7,748 nucleotides of DNA from Chitinophagales bacterium (GTDB taxonomy: Bacteria; Bacteroidota; Bacteroidia; Chitinophagales; BACL12), in assembly GCA_014380545.1 (NCBI GenBank), contig JACMJP010000489.1:1-7748 (forward strand), in the 5' to 3' direction. The stretch's first letter is position 1, and every line of letters begins with the position of its first letter. Under the pieces are notes generated by a model, which saw nothing but the letters and a program-made list of their open reading frames with translations, did not search any database and was not told where the DNA came from. A program made the translations under genes and the position numbers. Below, piece by piece: positions 6,644-7,748 of this stretch.

Positions 6644-7474
6644 ATGCAATCAACCTTAGCATACCGAAACGGTAATTATTTACCAAAACATGAGATCAGT
6701 ATCGGTATTGATGACCTTGGATTTGAAAGAGGATTTGCAGTGTTTGATTATTGCAGGGAAAGAAATGGGAAAATCCCTTTTCTAAATGATCATTTAAAAA
6801 GATTGCAACATTCACAAAGCATTTTAAATTTTAAATATCCCGCATCAATTGATACAATTGAAAAAATTATTCTGCATTTGCAAGAAGAAAATCATTTGAT
6901 CAATTCCTATTTCAAAACTATTATTTCAGGAAAAGTTATACATGATTCTATTGAACCTGTTATAACAATTTATCAGGATAATTATGTTGCCTATGAAAGT
7001 GCAATGTATGAAAATGGAGTTTCACTTATTATTTCCGAATTTGCAAAACCATTTCCTGAGTATAAGACAACATTCTACCTTGGGGCGCTAAGAGAATTTA
7101 CAAGGATGAAACAAAATAATGCAGAGGATGTATTATTTTATTACGATAATATTATCCGTGAATGTTCGAGGTGTAATATTTTCATTGTAAAAAATCATTT
7201 GATCTATACCCCCGATAAAAATATGCTGCAGGGTGTTACAAAAAAACATGTGGTGGCTTGTGCAAAAGAAAAATATATTGTTATAGAAAAGGATATTACT
7301 GTAAAAGAATTATTTGAAGCAGATGAGGTATTCATTAGCAGTACAACAAAGAACATGATGCCTGTTGTAAGAATTGAAGACAGGTTTATTGCTGATGACA
7401 GCCCGGGAATTATTACAAAAGATCTGATGCAGATGTTTGCTCTTTATTGCGATAACTACGAAGCTGGAAAATGA
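6644..7474 (+). CDS. Aminotransferase class IV (fold-type IV PLP enzyme)
   Basis: A 276-residue cytoplasmic PLP enzyme of the group containing branched-chain and D-amino acid aminotransferases and aminodeoxychorismate lyase; the length fits the latter two best. In order: YRNGNYLP strand; ERGFAVFDYCRERNGKIPFL with DHLKRLQHS (28-57), the N-terminal signature; YKTTFYLGALREF, where Lys141 is the expected PLP Schiff-base lysine; IIRECSRCNIFIV (170-182), with Glu173 matching the family E-x-S-x-x-N-x-F motif; TPDKNMLQGVTKKHV (189-203); and VFISSTTKNMMPV (229-241), the phosphate-binding region. Which amino acid or chorismate derivative it uses cannot be read from the sequence, so no gene symbol is given. 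ATG 6644 was chosen over an in-frame TTG at 6638; an in-frame TAA at 6614 excludes earlier starts. The last codons overlap the next gene by ATGA, so the two are probably co-transcribed and translationally coupled. Confidence 0.9.
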   Translation: MQSTLAYRNGNYLPKHEISIGIDDLGFERGFAVFDYCRERNGKIPFLNDHLKRLQHSQSILNFKYPASIDTIEKIILHLQEENHLINSYFKTIISGKVIHDSIEPVITIYQDNYVAYESAMYENGVSLIISEFAKPFPEYKTTFYLGALREFTRMKQNNAEDVLFYYDNIIRECSRCNIFIVKNHLIYTPDKNMLQGVTKKHVVACAKEKYIVIEKDITVKELFEADEVFISSTTKNMMPVVRIEDRFIADDSPGIITKDLMQMFALYCDNYEAGK

Positions 7475-7748
7475 CCTTAAAAGAAATTCAAAAATATTTA
7501 CGGCAGCATGCTACGGAAGCCGCAAAAAAATCAACATTAAAATTTATTCCTGATGCCGTGAAAGTTTACGGTAATACTATGCCTTTGATCAATGACCTTG
7601 CTGCAACAATTGCAAAACAAATAACGGATGTTGCATCAGGATTTAAAATGATAGAACAATTATGGCATGCAGGAGCATATGAAGAAAAGATACTTGCTGC
7701 AAAACTCACCAGGAAAATTTGCAAACAGGAGCCGCTTTTATCTATTCA
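7471..7748 (+). CDS. DNA alkylation repeat (AlkD-like) protein, 3' partial
   Basis: The ATG at 7471 overlaps the aminotransferase TGA (ATGA, 7471-7474), and the frame stays open to the right edge, giving 92 full codons. The visible part begins MTLKEIQKYLRQHATEAAKK, continues with FIPDAVKVYGNTMPLINDLA (26-45) and then helices with IEQLWHAGAYEEKILAAKL (62-80). The 'YG-x-x-x-P-x-x-x-x-LA' block and the 'LW-x-x-x-x-x-EEx-x-LAA' helix are the hallmark start of the DNA alkylation repeat family, HEAT-like helical pairs that in Bacillus AlkD excise positively charged alkylated bases such as 3- and 7-alkylpurines. The catalytic aspartate and tryptophans lie beyond the edge, so glycosylase activity cannot be judged; many family members are uncharacterised. 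Confidence 0.8.
   Translation, partial: MTLKEIQKYLRQHATEAAKKSTLKFIPDAVKVYGNTMPLINDLAATIAKQITDVASGFKMIEQLWHAGAYEEKILAAKLTRKICKQEPLLSI

Noticed and set aside
1..7748. CRISPR array, tRNA or rRNA genes, insertion sequence, phage genes or toxin-antitoxin pair
   Set aside because: No regularly spaced repeats, transposase or integrase motifs, or cloverleaf- or rRNA-like sequence were seen on either strand.

Overview
The window (7,748 bases, AT-rich) looks like a chromosomal segment of a Bacteroidota bacterium. Three things point there: a type IX secretion (Por) C-terminal sorting domain on a large secreted metalloprotease, a 2-oxoglutarate dehydrogenase E1 whose N-terminus has the form I associate with that phylum, and AT-rich leaders that mostly lack a Shine-Dalgarno sequence. 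I cannot place it below phylum with confidence.

Layout. 1-2177 (+): the 3' part of a secreted M36/thermolysin-like zinc metalloprotease ending in a T9SS sorting domain; its start lies left of the window. 2199-2234: a hairpin with T-runs on both sides, shared as a terminator with the convergent sucA. 2279-5005 (-): a complete sucA, 2-oxoglutarate dehydrogenase E1. 5006-5168: a divergent intergenic region holding a pair of near-identical 12-bp direct repeats ahead of sucA. 5169-5339 (+): a 56-residue DUF1328 (YtjA-like) two-helix membrane protein. 5406-5449: a long hairpin built around a perfect 24-bp palindrome and followed by six Ts. 5489-6376 (+): a radical SAM protein of the SplB/COG1533 type. 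6380-6549: a non-coding, highly structured element that resembles a dispersed intergenic repeat. 6644-7474 (+): a fold-type IV PLP aminotransferase, preceded by a possible seven-codon leader ORF. 7471-7748 (+): the start of a DNA alkylation repeat (AlkD-like) protein, overlapping the aminotransferase stop by ATGA and cut by the right edge.

The genes do not form one obvious pathway. sucA is a TCA-cycle gene that appears monocistronic, without the E2 gene next to it on the downstream side. The only clear operon is aminotransferase plus AlkD-like protein. The radical SAM protein is a distant relative of spore photoproduct lyase, and with the AlkD-like gene it gives a faint DNA-repair flavour, but an intervening repeat separates them and the radical SAM protein appears to lack the photolyase hydrogen-donor cysteine. 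I found no convincing new multi-gene system. The most unusual DNA is the structured non-coding element at 6380-6549, followed by the putative leader ORF and the palindrome at 5412-5435.
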